A stretch of DNA of 51,148 nt from contig BJOX01000365.1 of NCBI GenBank assembly GCA_009731375.1, forward strand, positions 573,692 to 624,839, written 5' to 3'. The stretch comes from Paulinella micropora (Eukaryota > Cercozoa > Imbricatea > Euglyphida). Under the pieces are notes generated by a model that worked only from the letters and a program-made list of their open reading frames with translations, was not told the origin of the DNA and searched no databases. Made by a program: the position numbers and the translations under genes. This document shows, piece after piece, positions 1 through 11,072 of the stretch (within the stretch, counting starts at the first letter, position 1; every line of letters starts with the position of its first letter).

Positions 1-421
1 GAGCGTGGAACAGCAGAAGGAGCTCCTCGTCATGCTCGTCGATGCAGTTCCTTCCTCTTTATCTCCCACCTCTCCTTCCTCTTCTCATTCTCCTTCCTCC
101 TCCTCTCCCTCCTCCTCCTCTCCTTCCACCTCCCCCTCCTCCTCCTCCTCCTCGGCCTCCTTCTCCCTCCCCCCAAGCAAGCGCGCCAAGCACAGCCACG
201 AACAGCTCAATGGCAAGGACAATAACACAATGGCTGACACCCTCAACGGCAAAGACCCGTTAACAGTCGACGTTACTTCGCAGTCAGTAGTTGATAGCCC
301 GCTCCCCTCGCCTTCTCCGCCTGCGTCGCCTAACTGCTCGATACATGACGCGCCCAATGTGCTGGAGGCTAAGAGGAGAGTCACAGCCGCGCTGGCAGAA
401 CTACGGTCGGCTTATGGGCGT
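1..421 (+). CDS. Ser/Pro-rich protein, 5'-truncated exon
   Basis: An open frame enters from the left edge and reads to a splice-donor-like GTGTAC or GTACCT near 420-422, after which the sequence becomes a pyrimidine tract. The encoded part has a Ser/Pro stretch (about residues 17-58), a basic PSKRAKHSH patch that could be a nuclear localisation signal, and a more ordinary end, VLEAKRRVTAALAELRSAYG. The Ser/Pro stretch is coded by CTCC/TCC repeats, so it is partly microsatellite. The true start is outside the window. No family is recognised. The frame-consistent small exons to the right may belong to the same gene. Confidence 0.45.
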
Positions 422-424
422 GTA

Positions 425-684
425 CCTGTGTTTTTTCTTGCTTTCTTTCCATGTCAGCCTAAGCTTTCTTTTCTTTTCTTTTCTTTTTCTTTTCTTTTTT
501 TTTCTTTTCTTTTTTCTTTTCTTTTCCTTTCTTTTATCTCTTTCTTCTCTTCTCTGCTCTCTCTGCTCTTCTCTTCTGTCTTCTTTTCTCCTCCGTTCTA
601 TTCTCTTCTATTCTATCCTATTCTATCCTTTTTCGTTCTGTTCTGTCCTCTTGGTTTCTCTTCTATTCCCATCTCCTCTGCTAG
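425..684. repeat. CTTTT/TTCTATC pyrimidine tract, likely intron
   Basis: Almost pure pyrimidine on the plus strand (TTTTC, TTCTA and TCTCC units). It follows the donor-like end of the first exon and ends at CTAG 681-684, so it reads as an intron made largely of expanded polypyrimidine. Confidence 0.6.
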
Positions 685-940
685 TGCGGGGCGCATGGTG
701 GTCGTTGCCGATGACGACGATCGAGAAAACGAGGTGCATCACCTACAATACTTGCATCTGTGCATACCTAACCTACCTACCTTCCTACCTACCTTCCTAC
801 CTACCTACCTACCTACCTACCTACCTACCTACCTACCTACCCTACAGGTAGGTATGTTTGTGTATGCGTGTGTGTGTCACGTCAGGGTGATCTTATCATG
901 GCGGCGGAGAAGTGCACATCTGAGACTATTGCTTTCATGG

Positions 941-1001
<61 letters not shown>

Positions 1002-1034
1002 GTATGTATGTATGCATGCATGTGTGTATGTATG

Positions 1035-1093
<59 letters not shown>

Positions 1094-1384
1094 TTGTATT
1101 GATGTAGGCAAGTGAGATGACGGGATTCCCTGTGCCACCTATGTACGCATGACTGTCATGTCGTCTATGTATGCATGAGTGTCAGTATATGCTTGCATGT
1201 TATGTTAGGTGAATGAGACGTCTGGCTTGCTATGTGTGGGGATGACTGGGGAGCGCCTTGATGAGGTTCTCTCTCTCTCTCTCTATATATATAATATATT
1301 CCACAAATCGGCAGTTTTTAGCTTTTGCAACAATCTTGACTGCAATCGCCGTAAAAAAAATCTGGCGAAATTAGTGGACAAAAT

Positions 1385-1451
<67 letters not shown>

Positions 1452-1561
1452 TTTTTTTGTTGTTGTTGTTGTTGCAGTTGCGCATTGAGCCTATGGTGAA
1501 GACAAACACTTGCCCCAAGAGCACCGCCTTCACCGTCTCCGTAGACTACAAACATGGCACT

Positions 1562-1562
<1 letters not shown>
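685..1562 (+). CDS. Chain of putative microexons between microsatellites
   Basis: Four short AG-to-GT segments look like exons on the plus strand: 685-733, 886-939 ([18 protein letters not shown]), 1209-1265 ([19 protein letters not shown]) and 1478-1562 (begins [15 protein letters not shown]). Each is preceded by an AG, followed at once by GT plus a microsatellite such as (CT)n, and is open in at least one frame. The 54- and 57-nt exons are whole codons. The intervening DNA is CCTA, CT, TA or poly-T. They plausibly continue the exon at 1-421, but phases across all junctions were not proven and the product is unknown. Confidence 0.35.
768..845. repeat. (CCTA)n microsatellite
   Basis: Tetranucleotide CCTA/CTAC array with a few CTTC interruptions, between two putative microexons. 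Confidence 0.9.
940..1107. repeat. (CT)n-(TA)n intron-like tract
   Basis: Starts GTCTCTCT directly after a putative exon, changes to (TA)n with a central GTAT/CATG block, and ends GATGTAG. The whole putative intron is microsatellite. Confidence 0.75.
1385..1450. repeat. Poly-T tract (~66 nt)
   Basis: Uninterrupted T run followed by GTTTTTTTG(TTG)n and TTGCAG, that is, an extreme polypyrimidine tract just before a putative 3' splice site at 1477. Confidence 0.9.
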
Positions 1563-1593
<31 letters not shown>

Positions 1594-1627
1594 ATTCACC
1601 GTCCGTAGACTACAAATATGGCACTTG

Positions 1628-1671
<44 letters not shown>

Positions 1672-1762
1672 TTGGTATTAGTAGTATCCTAAGTTTCACA
1701 TACAGTATGACATATTATACATATACATATACATACGTACATACATATACACACACACACGC

Positions 1763-1813
<51 letters not shown>

Positions 1814-1826
1814 TTTTCTGTTGTCT
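1563..1826. repeat. (CT)n, (ATAC)n and (TA)n tracts with duplicated exon end
   Basis: Two (CT)n arrays are separated by a second copy (about 1600-1628) of the last ~30 bp of the preceding exon (about 1528-1560). ATAC and TA arrays follow to 1810. Confidence 0.75.
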
Positions 1827-1836
1827 GGTGCGTCAG

Positions 1837-1884
1837 CTACTGGCATCTCGGCCTCGGACCGTGCCCTTACCTTCCGCAAACTGG

Positions 1885-1930
<46 letters not shown>

Positions 1931-2012
1931 TAATATTATATTATATATATACATATATATGTATATGTTTTTACATATATATACATACATATATATATAT
2001 ATATAAATATAT

Positions 2013-2048
<36 letters not shown>

Positions 2049-2147
2049 GCTCATACATTAATTCCAGCCTCGTATCGTGCCCTTACCTTCCGCAAACTGG
2101 TTATAGATATATACATACACACACATAAACACACAAACACACACACA

Positions 2148-2190
<43 letters not shown>

Positions 2191-2241
2191 GCTCATATAT
2201 AAACCTCAGCCTGGGACGGTGCCGTGACATTTCGCAAACTG
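1837..2241 (+). repeat. Three copies of an exon-like segment between TA/CA arrays
   Basis: Segments 1837-1882, 2068-2099 and 2210-2241 share a core matching CCTTACCTTCCGCAAACTG, each preceded by a CAG acceptor-like site and followed by GTT. Read in one frame the core gives ALTFRKL. The copies alternate with (TA)n and (CA)n arrays; copies 2 and 3 also share AAGCTCATA just upstream. This looks like serial duplication of a small exon with its flanking microsatellite, the third copy being most diverged. Confidence 0.55.
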
Positions 2242-2391
2242 GTTTGCTTCAAACACACCTAGACGCACATTTCAATATCATCCCTATCTCATTATAAACA
2301 TGCATGTGCATGCGGCTTGTTGCTCATCTCTACTTGACTGTGCCAAGCTGGAAGACTATATCTACATCTTTATATCTCTATGGTTGCCCAG

Positions 2392-2837
2392 GTGGATGCC
2401 ACAGCCAAGCCTGAAGACTTCAACCGGCTATTTCTACATCTATATCTCTATCGTTGCATAGGTGGATGCCACAGCCAAGCCTGAGGACTTCAACAGGCCG
2501 GGCCACTGCTTCCCATTGCGCGCTAAACCCGGCGGCGTGCTAGAGCGACCGGGACACACGGTCATTCATCTTTTTTGTTTCTATCTTTGTCTTTCTCTTT
2601 ATCTCCCCGCTGCGCGCTAAACCCCGCGGCGTGCTCGAGCGACCGGGACACGCGGTCATTAATAATCATAATTAATAGTTAGTGGACCGGCCGTATCGGA
2701 GTAACGGTGTCGGTAGAGCCATTACTTATGATCCGGCCAGTCATCGTTGTCTTTATCTTTGTCTCTACCTTTGTCTTTCTCTTTATCCCCTCGCTACGTG
2801 TCCAGTCCGGTGGCTTGCAGAACAACCGGGACACGGT
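2392..2837 (+). repeat. Duplicated exon segments ([13 protein letters not shown]...)
   Basis: An acceptor-like CCAG precedes a segment encoding [12 protein letters not shown] (2392-2428). It recurs as a longer copy at 2462-2560 encoding [19 protein letters not shown] and then [14 protein letters not shown], ending at GTCATT. The second half recurs again at about 2608-2653 and, much altered, at about 2790-2837. Spacers are TCTATA/CTTTGT-type low complexity. The longest copy (2462-2560, 99 nt, no stop) is the best exon candidate. Confidence 0.5.
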
Positions 2838-2965
2838 CTTTACTATATCTATATCTATATCTATATCTATATCTATATCTATATCTATATCTATATCTAT
2901 ATATCTATATATCTATATCTATATCTATATCTATCTATATCTATATCTATATCTATACCAAATCT
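2838..2965. repeat. (TATATC)n microsatellite
   Basis: Hexanucleotide TATCTA array of about 20 units with minor variants. Confidence 0.9.
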
Positions 2966-3267
2966 ATATGTATATCTTTATCAATATTTACATCTAAATA
3001 TCTATATCTGTCGCTCGGTCAAGTCAAGAGCAAAATTAGTATATACAAAAGGAGAAGTAAGTAGATGAAATGAAATTATATATATATCATGATTGTATCT
3101 ACGTGTACAGGAGATTGATTTGTCAAGGCTGACCTAAAAACAATTATAAACGTTATGATTGCATGCATGGGTACAGGAAAGTTCAGTTGATTTGTCAAGG
3201 CTGGCCGGCCTGCAGCCTGCTGGGGTCATGTGCGAAATCACTAACCGGTCCTGTACACTTGATCTAT

Positions 3268-3735
3268 ATGCATGTAATGTAAATGTAATGTAAATGTAAT
3301 GTAAATGCAATGTAAATGTAATGTAAATGTAATGTAAATGTAATGTAAATGTAATGTAAATGTAATGTAAATGTAATGTAAATGTAATGTAAATGTAAAT
3401 GTAATGTAAATGTAATGTATTGTAATGTAATGTAATGTAATGTAAATGTAATGTAATATGTAATGTAATGTAATATGTAATGTAATGTAATGTAATGTAA
3501 ATGTTAATGTAAATGTAATGTAATGTAATTTAATATGTAATATGTAATGTAATGTAATGTAATGTAATGTAATGCAATGTAATGTAAATGTAATATGTAA
3601 TATGTAATGTAATGTAATTTGTAATGTAATGTAATTTAAACGTAATGTAAATGTAATATGTAATATGTAATGTAATATAATGTAGTGTAACGTAACGTAA
3701 CGTAATGTAATGTAATGTAATGTAATGTAATGTAT
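3268..3735. repeat. (TGTAA/TGTAAA)n array
   Basis: About 470 bp of alternating ATGTAA and TGTAA units. The open frames across it on the minus strand are repeat artefacts. Confidence 0.9.
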
Positions 3736-3777
3736 CACGCATGTTGTGTGAATCAGTGATGGAACAATGACGCGTGG

Positions 3778-4085
3778 ACTCCAGCTCCTGGCCTTTGCGA
3801 AAAAGCACAAGTCTGTTACTATATACATTAGATTAAATTACATTTACATTTACATTACATTACATTACATTACCCCAGCTCCTGGGTTATACAAAAAAGC
3901 ACAAGTCTGTAAATATATAACATGATATACATACGCATATACATACGTACGTACATACATACATACATACACATACATACATACATACATACATACATAC
4001 ATACATACATGCATGCATACATACATACATACATACATACATAACCCCAGCTCCTCGCCTTTGCTAACAAGGACAGGTCTGTTAC
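3778..4085 (+). repeat. Three copies of a CCAGCTCCTGGCC exon-like segment
   Basis: Copies begin near 3780, 3877 and 4045 (core CCCAGCTCCT, then GCACAAGTCTGT or a variant). Each reads like AG-exon-GT with LLAFAKKHKS or a variant, and the copies are separated by TACAT arrays. Same pattern of small segments multiplied with microsatellite as at 1.8-2.8 kb. Confidence 0.5.
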
Positions 4086-4132
4086 TACATACATTACATT
4101 ACATAAAATTACAAAACATAATAATATATTAC

Positions 4133-4163
<31 letters not shown>

Positions 4164-4437
4164 CTTGCATATGTATATATATATATATATGTATATATAT
4201 ATGTATGTATGTATATATATATACATATAAAATCAAAATCACGGGAAAGGTACTCAGCCGTATTCCATTACTTACATAAATAGTGCGCAGGATGTATGTA
4301 TCTATGTGTGTATGTCTTGATCAATGTGTAGGATGGTGTTTCTCACTGTGCGTGACATCATCGCTTACCGCAAGGAGACCGGTAGATAGGTAGATAGGTC
4401 TGCTTAAAAAATGCGTACGCTGCGCAGTCCCCCCTCT

Positions 4438-5020
4438 NNNNNNNNNNNNNNNNNNNNNNNNNNNNNNNNNNNNNNNNNNNNNNNNNNNNNNNNNNNNNNN
4501 NNNNNNNNNNNNNNNNNNNNNNNNNNNNNNNNNNNNNNNNNNNNNNNNNNNNNNNNNNNNNNNNNNNNNNNNNNNNNNNNNNNNNNNNNNNNNNNNNNNN
4601 NNNNNNNNNNNNNNNNNNNNNNNNNNNNNNNNNNNNNNNNNNNNNNNNNNNNNNNNNNNNNNNNNNNNNNNNNNNNNNNNNNNNNNNNNNNNNNNNNNNN
4701 NNNNNNNNNNNNNNNNNNNNNNNNNNNNNNNNNNNNNNNNNNNNNNNNNNNNNNNNNNNNNNNNNNNNNNNNNNNNNNNNNNNNNNNNNNNNNNNNNNNN
4801 NNNNNNNNNNNNNNNNNNNNNNNNNNNNNNNNNNNNNNNNNNNNNNNNNNNNNNNNNNNNNNNNNNNNNNNNNNNNNNNNNNNNNNNNNNNNNNNNNNNN
4901 NNNNNNNNNNNNNNNNNNNNNNNNNNNNNNNNNNNNNNNNNNNNNNNNNNNNNNNNNNNNNNNNNNNNNNNNNNNNNNNNNNNNNNNNNNNNNNNNNNNN
5001 NNNNNNNNNNNNNNNNNNNN
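4438..5020. other. Assembly gap (583 N)
   Basis: Run of N between a unique segment and an AAT array. Confidence 1.
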
Positions 5021-5219
<199 letters not shown>

Positions 5220-6089
5220 ATCACTCTCATTTAAATTATATGTATATAAATATATAATAAAAAAATTAAAAAAAAATTACTTCAACAATAATTAAAATGT
5301 CTAAATTTCTGGTAAGAAATCATGAAAATAGAAAAAAATATATACATATGTACATCGCGAAATAGCATACATACATAGCATACATAGCACATAGCATATG
5401 TGACATACACTGAGCATACAAATCAACTTTCAAAGCATACGTACATAGCATACATACATATACCTGGCATAAACATGCATAGTACGCAGATATACCTTCG
5501 AGCAACTCAGTGTGCTCAGCGCCCGGGCCAACTTGAAGTCATTTAGAGAGGCATTTACCGACCCTTTCGGAATCCCCCGGGTCAGACGTGACTGACTAAC
5601 ACAGCCTTCGTCACTAAAGTACTACTACGTGACGAGACTTCTAAGGGAATGCAATTTAATATTAATACAGTGATTTCTGAGACTCCAACTATAACTAGCT
5701 GCACTCATCACAGTGGCAAAACTACGATAAGTGTAACTTAACCGGCCTAAGATAAGGGTAAATAAGATGACTGTATATTTAGTTACTGATTACCTAACTT
5801 GATCTGACTCGAATTCTTTCTAGGACTCTGACTGATTAAGTTAATCATAGTACTGCCACTAGCGTGGCCAGGCAAACGGTATAGTGTCCGCTGTGTCACT
5901 AAATAATTAAGTGGAATCAAGTTGTATTATCCGTCCCTATGACAAACTTGATCAAACTACAGGTGAAGTAACGGTAACTCCGGGTAAAGCCGCAGTCGGA
6001 AATGAATAGGAACAACGCTCCCCTTAGGCAAGGTTATTTGTCATAACTACCTAGGTCACTATAGCCTACTCAGTCTAGGCTATTATCAT
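5220..6089. other. Unique, no gene seen
   Basis: AT-rich then mixed-composition unique DNA. From about 5500 to 6085 there is no microsatellite and no convincing open frame, splice signal or RNA motif that I can recognise. Confidence 0.5.
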
Positions 6090-6560
6090 GAAAACATACA
6101 TATATACATACATACATACATACATACATGCATACATACATACGTACGCGTAAATACATGCATGCATACATACATATATACTACATACACACATACATAC
6201 ATACATACATATTATTTACATACATGCGTACATATACATACATACATACATAGATACATAGATACATACATACATACATACATACATAAAGTAGATCCAT
6301 ACAATATATCATACTTACGGTGGCATAAATACATACATACATACATACATACATACATACATACATACATGCATGCATACATGCATACATACATACATAC
6401 ATACATACATGTATATATATATATACATATATGTATATATATATATATGTATATATGTAAATATAAATACATATATATATATGTGTGTGTGTATGTATAT
6501 ATACATACATACATACATGCATACATGCATGCATACATATACGTATACAGAGAGATACAT
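6090..6560. repeat. (ACAT)n/(ATAC)n array
   Basis: Tetranucleotide CATA array with TA-rich blocks. All open frames here are His/Tyr/Ile repeats and are not genes. Confidence 0.9.
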
Positions 6561-6569
6561 ATTTGATCA

Positions 6570-6594
6570 TGAAGAAGGAAGGAATGAAGTAAGG

Positions 6595-6625
<31 letters not shown>

Positions 6626-7325
6626 GAAGGAAGGAAGGAAGAAAGGAAGGAAGGAAGGAGGAAGGAAGGAAGAAGGGAAGCTAAAGGATGGAAGGATGGA
6701 AGGATAGAAGGAAGCATCCGGAATTCGAATTTGAAGGAAGGATGGAAGGATGGAAAGATGGATGGATGGATTGATGGAAGGAATGGGGGAAGGTAGGTAG
6801 GAAGGAAGGAAGGAAGGAATTTCGAAGGAAGGAAGCTTCAGGAAGGAAGGAATCGAAGGAAGGATGGAAGGATGGAAGGAAGGAAGGAAGGAAGGCCGGG
6901 AAGGAAGGAATTCGAAGGAAGGAAGGAATGAAGGAAGGAAGGAAGGAATAGCACCCAGGATTCTATTCTTTTCTCATGATCAGTTTCAGTTTTAATTTTT
7001 TTTGCACCAAAAAAATTGTTTCGAAACTAAGGGTATTCAGACCCCTCAGTTTCGAGTTTCAGATACCCTTAGTTTCGAGTTTCGCTTATTTTAAAGCTGA
7101 TTATTTTTTCAATTATTATTTCAGTTTAGTTCCCAGTTTCAATTTTTTGGCACCAAAAACATTAGCTTCGAAACTGAGGTAATTCAGACCCCTCAGTTTC
7201 GAGTTTCTAAACTCAATCCGGATCCTGGGTCCTAGGAAGGAAGTAAGGAAGGAAGGAAGGAAGGAAGCAAGGAAGCAAGGAAGCAAGGAAGGAAGGAAGG
7301 AGAAGGAAGGTAGGAAGGCAGGAAC
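6570..7325. repeat. (GGAA)n flanking a duplicated ~65-bp segment
   Basis: GGAA/GGAT arrays at 6570-6957 and 7235-7325 flank unique DNA. In that DNA a ~65-bp segment occurs twice (about 7000-7062 and 7143-7206), each with CAGACCCCTCAGTTTCGAG. The second copy contains an inverted pair CGAAACTGAGG / CCTCAGTTTCG. Confidence 0.7.
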
Positions 7326-7602
7326 TCTGATCACAGGACGCGACGCTGCCAAATCGTAAGCAGGACACTGTCTAGACATATGGATTTTTACCGGTTCTGC
7401 AGCTGGCGCGAAATTTTAGCTCCTGGCCTTGCAATGACGGAAGTCTCAATTGTTATCGGTTTTTTGCAAAAATATCAGTGTAGCGGTTTTGGCATTTGTC
7501 AGGCACCTCTGCGTGCTGAAGAAAATCGAGTCGGTGGCTTGATTTCAATTAAAATTTCAAGCAAGACCCCCGACATCCTTACGACCCCACTTATCAGAAG
7601 AA

Positions 7603-7836
7603 ATGAGTTCGTGTGCGCAACTGAATGTTACTAGTGATATGGTTGATGATCATAACACTAGTAACAATGTCACTGACGTGGTACTCGTGCACGAGGGTCA
7701 GACGTCGACGCCACCTCCCAAAAGACAAAAGTATTGTAGGCCAGAGATGAATGAATTCGGCAATCGGTGCTTGGCGCCCAAATGTTCTTCGCCTTATCCT
7801 TTGCAAGCAAACAGAATGAGGTCAGCTACTATATGA
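7603..7836 (+). CDS. Hypothetical 77-aa ORF with basic PPPKRQK patch
   Basis: ATG-initiated frame with non-repetitive composition, including TPPPKRQK (a nuclear-signal-like patch) and two cysteines near the end (NRCLAPKCSS). It stops exactly where the dispersed repeat at 7833-8940 begins, so it may be an exon truncated by, or sharing a 3' end with, that repeat. No family recognised. Confidence 0.25.
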   Translation: MSSCAQLNVTSDMVDDHNTSNNVTDVVLVHEGQTSTPPPKRQKYCRPEMNEFGNRCLAPKCSSPYPLQANRMRSATI

Positions 7837-8940
7837 GAAGCCCCTAATCCTTAATAACAATGAACAATGAGATCTCAGATTTTCTGATTAAAGCTGATTT
7901 CAGGCTAGCCGGACCCTGCAGGACCCTGTCTGATGCTTTTGTACATTATTTATTAATAATAAAGCAAAAATAAACTTGTTTCCCCACTTGACTTTAATTT
8001 TTTTTCACAAAAACACTCCCGGACGGCATGAACGAGCATACTCAAAGTCGAAGTCAGGATCCAATTTCTTTTTTTTGATGAAAATGTACAAATTCATATG
8101 TTTTTGAAAGATCATGGTGACATGATGTTTTCCTATCATTTCCAGGCTCGACAGCCTCCTCCCAGCCTTGGGCTATGCCTTGGACACTTCGAAATTTATT
8201 CCCTCCCCTGGGCGGAGTGGGGGAAAATGTCAAGTGTGTTCGGCATGGAATGAGGGGTGGGAGGAGGCCCTGTACAGCCAGGCAAGCACTGTGACAACGC
8301 AAAAATACAAAAAAAACAACCATTCACACATGTATCACACACTTATACTCACTGACTTGGGTAAAAAAGGTGACGGCCGACTGTGGCACATATGACACCT
8401 GCATGAAAAAGAACCAAGTGACGACAACACAACAATACTTCTCAAAACATGCCAAGTCACTGCCCGTTTCGATTTCCATGCTGTTCCATTGCTTTCCCCT
8501 GCTTGCCAGGCTCCCCAAGCACCGCGGGGCCTCGGGCCATGCCTTGGCACTTAAAAAAATGTCGTTCTGGGGGGGAACGCAAATTTGAAGTGTCAGAGGC
8601 TAGCGCCGAGGCCCGGCAGCGTTTCTCGAGCCTGGCAACCAGGGCACAGCCATGGAACGATTGGAACTAGTGGAAAACACATAAAACACATCAAAACAAG
8701 CTCGACCGCCGATGACTTAAGCAAAAAAAGACGATTTCCGACTGTGGCACATATGACACCTGCCTGCATTAAAAACCAAGTGACGACAACACAACAATAC
8801 GTCTCAAAACATGCCAAATCACTGCCCGTTTCGATTTCCATGCTGTAACATTACAAATAAAAAAAGTATTAATGCTCAATTTGAGTATCTGAGCATACTA
8901 TTAGGAAATTTTCATACACATTTTGAGTCTCGGACAAGCA
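7833..8940 (-). repeat. Dispersed repeat, copy 1 (inverted relative to 41843-42714)
   Basis: This stretch matches the reverse complement of 41843-42714 over most of its length. One edge carries GAGAAGCCCCTAATCC, the other a GAGACTCAAAA(T/A) terminus. Copy 1 is longer because a ~350-bp segment is present twice: the text from CGACTGTGGCACATATGAC to CGATTTCCATGCTG occurs near 8380-8480 and again near 8740-8842. No coding capacity is evident. It may be a non-autonomous transposon or a shared gene 3' end. Confidence 0.65.
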
Positions 8941-9214
8941 AGGAAGCGCAAGGCGAAGCAACAAGATCAGAGGCTGTTGGTTACGTATGCTAGTATAAAT
9001 ACATATTCTGAGTTTTTGTCATAGTAGTAACAAAGACTCAAAATATGTATAATCTTTGCGGCATCCCCAACCATAACTAATCGCATTCATCTGACTCCGG
9101 TGAATACGCCTCAGATTCTTCGCTCGTATCCTCGTCCTCGGACGAGTGCGAGTCAACATAATTCTTTCTCGCTACTTGCCTAAGACAGGGCCGCTTGGGC
9201 TGTGCAGGTGCCAC
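8941..9214. other. Unique spacer
   Basis: Contains an outward-facing second GACTCAAAATATGTAT motif near 9033, resembling the terminus of the neighbouring repeat. No gene seen. Confidence 0.4.
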
Positions 9215-11035
9215 TTAGTCCAACTCTTCAGCCATGCGTTCGATAACCCGCTTTTTGCGCGCAGCCTGTGGTCCACCTCGCCCCGCGGCCTCAAAAACAA
9301 AACCATATTTCAATATAGGAAACGGAAAGTATGAAAATGAAAAAGAAAGAAAGCAAAAAGAGATACTTCTCAGGTAGGTAGACCCGTTTCTGTTCCGCAG
9401 CTTTTCCGTCTGCGCGAGCATCCGCATGTGCGGCTTCACTTGAATTCGCTTCCGCCCTGTTCTCTCCACGTACAGGCGCATCGGCGGCGGCGTTTGCGTT
9501 GACCTTAGCTTCCGTCTGGCTCTCTCCACGTGCAAGCCCCTGATGATGCGCAAGGATATCTATCGCCAAGGTTTCCTTGGTGTCCTTGGAGTCCTTGCTG
9601 TCTTGTGCATGCAATCCCTTCGCTTGGGCGTATTGTAGGAGTACTGGCTTGCTAAGCTTCATCGCAATGGTCTTGGCCAGAATCCCGGGGCGGAGCAACA
9701 GGTCCTCCACAGTGTGCCTCCTCTGTGCTCGAAGGCCAGGCCCACTATCTACAGCGTTCCAATCAACTGACTGAGTCGAGCGCGGGGCCATGCCCTTCTC
9801 ATACGCCCTTTGCTTGCGGGCCTTATTCTTGGATCTCTTTGATACAACTTCACCACGGTTGAGGATCTTCGATATTACCTTGCACGATGACAGATGAAGC
9901 TCAGGGGCGGCATCTTTCCGCACAGGTCGAAGCAGCATGTGGGAACATTTTTTGCAACGTTTTTTGTACTGTGGGTCGTCTCGCAAGATCCACAGCCAGC
10001 CTGACATAGCAAACACGGGATGTTGGGATTCGGCTGCCTCTCACGAATAATGGACCTTGCTCGCTGTAAGGAGTTGCACGGGCAACTACGACCCCAGGCG
10101 TCCATGTCTCTTTACCATTGGCATAGAGGTGGAAGTACCTGATGGAACAACAGCTCTTGATGCCCCGCGAAGTGTTGTGGTCCACAACAGTGCCAACGTC
10201 TGGGCTTATGACATCAGGCTCTCCACCGGAAAAATTCCGCACAATCATATTTTTGATGGGAGGTACTAACACGCACTTGGCATCGGGATCGTCGGCGAAA
10301 AAGCGAGCAAAATCATCCGGCTTGCGAAAGGGCGTGTTGGTGTCCTGCTGGGCAGACCAAGCGCGGCTCTTGAGCGCACTCAAAAGGGTATCTGTCGCAG
10401 CAGTAATCAAATCGAATATGTTACGTATACGAAGCCAAGCGAGCAGCAGCGTGAAGGAAAAAGGGATGTAGGAGGCCGAGGGGGCTTACCAACAAGGTCC
10501 GCAGCATGGTTGGGACATAGCGTATGAGTCTGGAAGCAAACGCCGGTTTCTTGCCCCAATACCCTGCTCTGGGCCAGCACCTGCTCACGAGCTCCCGAAA
10601 TTCAGTTGATTACACCGTATGAGTTGATATTGGGGCCGTTGTCCCCCGACAACTGGATTTTGTACCTGCAGTACATGTAACACGGCTGGTTTTGGATCTC
10701 GCCCTCCCTCCTTCCCTCCCTCTCTTTATCTCGACGTATGTGTAACTCATGCTTAGCGTAATAGTTCTCACCCAAGCCGCCAAATCCTCTCCACTTGAAG
10801 CAGGTAATTGAGACACCAGCAGTAAATGAGGCTTGTCTCTTCCCCTAAACACGACAACAAATTGATGCGACGATCCCGCAAAGAAAGATTTTCCGCCATA
10901 CCTTTGCCCCAGAACAGGTAATTTAACTGCCGCGGGTCGATCTGGCCTTGGAACTCCATGAACAATAGGCACCAAAACTGGCCTCCATCCAATGCATAAA
11001 AGCCGCCGTAATCTGCAAAGAGCTCAACACCAACG

Positions 11036-11072
<37 letters not shown>

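Noticed and set aside
3241-3828. 195-aa His/Tyr/Thr open frame on the minus strand
   Set aside because: Translation of the TGTAA array.
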